Below the pieces are notes generated by a model. It worked only from the letters and a program-made list of their open reading frames with translations. It did not search any database and was not told the origin of the DNA. The position numbers were made by a program, and so were the translations under genes. Source: Astrocystis sublimbata (lineage: Eukaryota; Ascomycota; Sordariomycetes; Xylariales; Xylariaceae). Taken from it: DNA of 64,000 nt. The stretch is from assembly GCA_022453515.1 (NCBI GenBank), contig JAJNNY010000015.1, forward strand, positions 310,001 through 374,000. The letters are read 5' to 3'. Shown here in pieces: positions 62,999 to 64,000 of this stretch (positions within the stretch are counted from its first letter, which is position 1; every line of letters begins with the position of its first letter).

Positions 62999-64000
62999 AT
63001 TGCGATCCGTCGTTTTTGCTTTGCCGCGATGGCGCAGGGTGGTCCCTGGCTGACCGGGGCCGGCATCTAATGGGGTGGGCCGGGTCCGTCTGTTTCACGA
63101 TGCCTTAGGCGCGACGAAACTTTCCGGCCTCACTGCCGACACCAATACCGCGATTGAAATCCTAAGCTCGGGTCTTTCCGTTCTGAAAATTAAAAGAAAA
63201 AACTGTGATCTTCGAATTGGGATTCGCTCTTTCGGTAATTCGAAACCCGACCGCCGATGGCTTTTTTCACCACGCACATTAGTCCCACTCCTGATCCCGG
63301 CGCTAGAAAATTGAATGAGCACGATACTTTGCGCAACACGCGTCATCTTGAGACGAAACGTCTCGATTACTTTTTTCTTTTAACTTTCTGTGCCACGAAA
63401 CGTTTCACTCTTCACATAGAGTTTCTTTTCTGTTTTTTTCTTGCCTCTTTTGATCTTCGATGTATAGGAGTTCCCGGGTCTGAAACGCCCGTTGAGATGT
63501 GTGTGATGGATATACCCCCCAATCATAATGGCCATTTTAGGGTCAGCCCAATTACTTGACATAACATTACCTACCTTCCTACATCGGCTGAAATTGCCTC
63601 CTGATGATGAGCCGCAGCTCTCTCTCTTCTTTTCTATTCTTCAACTTCTTGGAATCATATAATAGGGCTATTATCGGGATATTGGGGCGCACGGAACGGT
63701 GGAGAGCAGGCTTGATGGGAGGTAACACCAGTCACTTACAAGAGAGTCAAGGGTAATCGGGTTACGAATTTGGAATGTCAGGAAGACCTCGCGCGTTACC
63801 CTGTTGCGTAGGGGCGCGAGCGGGTGTTGAGATGCTTTTCTGTGTATATTAACTTGTACACCAATGCCGTGCGAAAACTACAAGACCAATTACAACATTC
63901 AATTACTTATAGATGTACATGTGTACGTACACACCAGGCTGTAAATGAAATCGCATGCGTGCATAATGATAGTTCGTATCCTGCTGCTCCTAGCGACCCT
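62999..64000. other. 3' flank of the membrane-protein gene and AT-richer intergenic DNA
   Basis: No gene is seen. T-rich stretches around 63370-63450 fit a 3' untranslated or terminator region. Open frames at 63075-63314 (+), 63095-63346 (-) and 63257-63559 (+) overlap one another and show no motif. Confidence 0.55.

Overview
The window reads as nuclear DNA of a filamentous ascomycete (Pezizomycotina, most likely a Sordariomycete). The evidence is single-gene transcription units with short GT-AG introns (about 55-130 nt), Kozak-like starts, and clear orthologues of fungal housekeeping genes (Rsc7/Npl6, Dis3/Rrp44, Nug1, a Gpp-type phosphatase, a Ssk2-type MAPKKK, a Sld3-like replication factor). 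The species cannot be named from sequence alone. No tRNA, rRNA, CRISPR, prophage or intact transposon was recognised.

Layout: 1-4370 is gene-free and rich in tetranucleotide microsatellites. 4371-5445 (-) is a glycerol-3-phosphate-phosphatase-like HAD enzyme with 4 exons, divergent from 6145-7813 (+), the nucleolar circularly permuted GTPase Nug1 (2 exons). 8947-10233 (+) is a 6-exon lineage-type protein with a Cys cluster, a Gln-Ala-Ser/Thr repeat tract and a coiled coil. 10234-15913 is a microsatellite-rich desert. 15914-19234 (-) is rsc7 (3 coding exons). 19235-36205 is a desert of about 17 kb whose central part (about 22.1-30.7 kb) lacks the ACCT/ACTT microsatellites. 36206-39239 (+) is dis3/rrp44 (2 exons), convergent with 40039-43384 (-), a Sld3-like gene (5 exons). 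The latter is divergent from 45776-49981 (+), an Ssk2/Wis4/Os-4 MAPKKK (2 exons). 49982-50575 is an uninterrupted in-frame continuation after the MAPKKK stop codon. 50576-62224 is another desert, and 62225-62998 (+) encodes a small single-pass membrane protein.

The recognised genes are mostly informational or housekeeping genes (ribosome assembly, RNA decay, chromatin remodelling, replication initiation). Two belong to the osmotic-stress axis: the MAPKKK heads the HOG cascade, and Gpp-type phosphatases make the glycerol that cascade calls for. They are about 40 kb apart and there is no sign of a functional cluster. I did not find a convincing undescribed multi-gene system. The observations most worth a second look are the 197-codon open frame in phase downstream of the MAPKKK stop, the stop-free 57-nt intron inside its catalytic loop, overlapping uORFs in its leader, the repeat-expanded Cys-cluster protein, and the sharp division of intergenic DNA into microsatellite-rich and microsatellite-free blocks.

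All exon boundaries were inferred by eye from GT-AG signals, reading frame and family resemblance. No alignment or RNA data were available.
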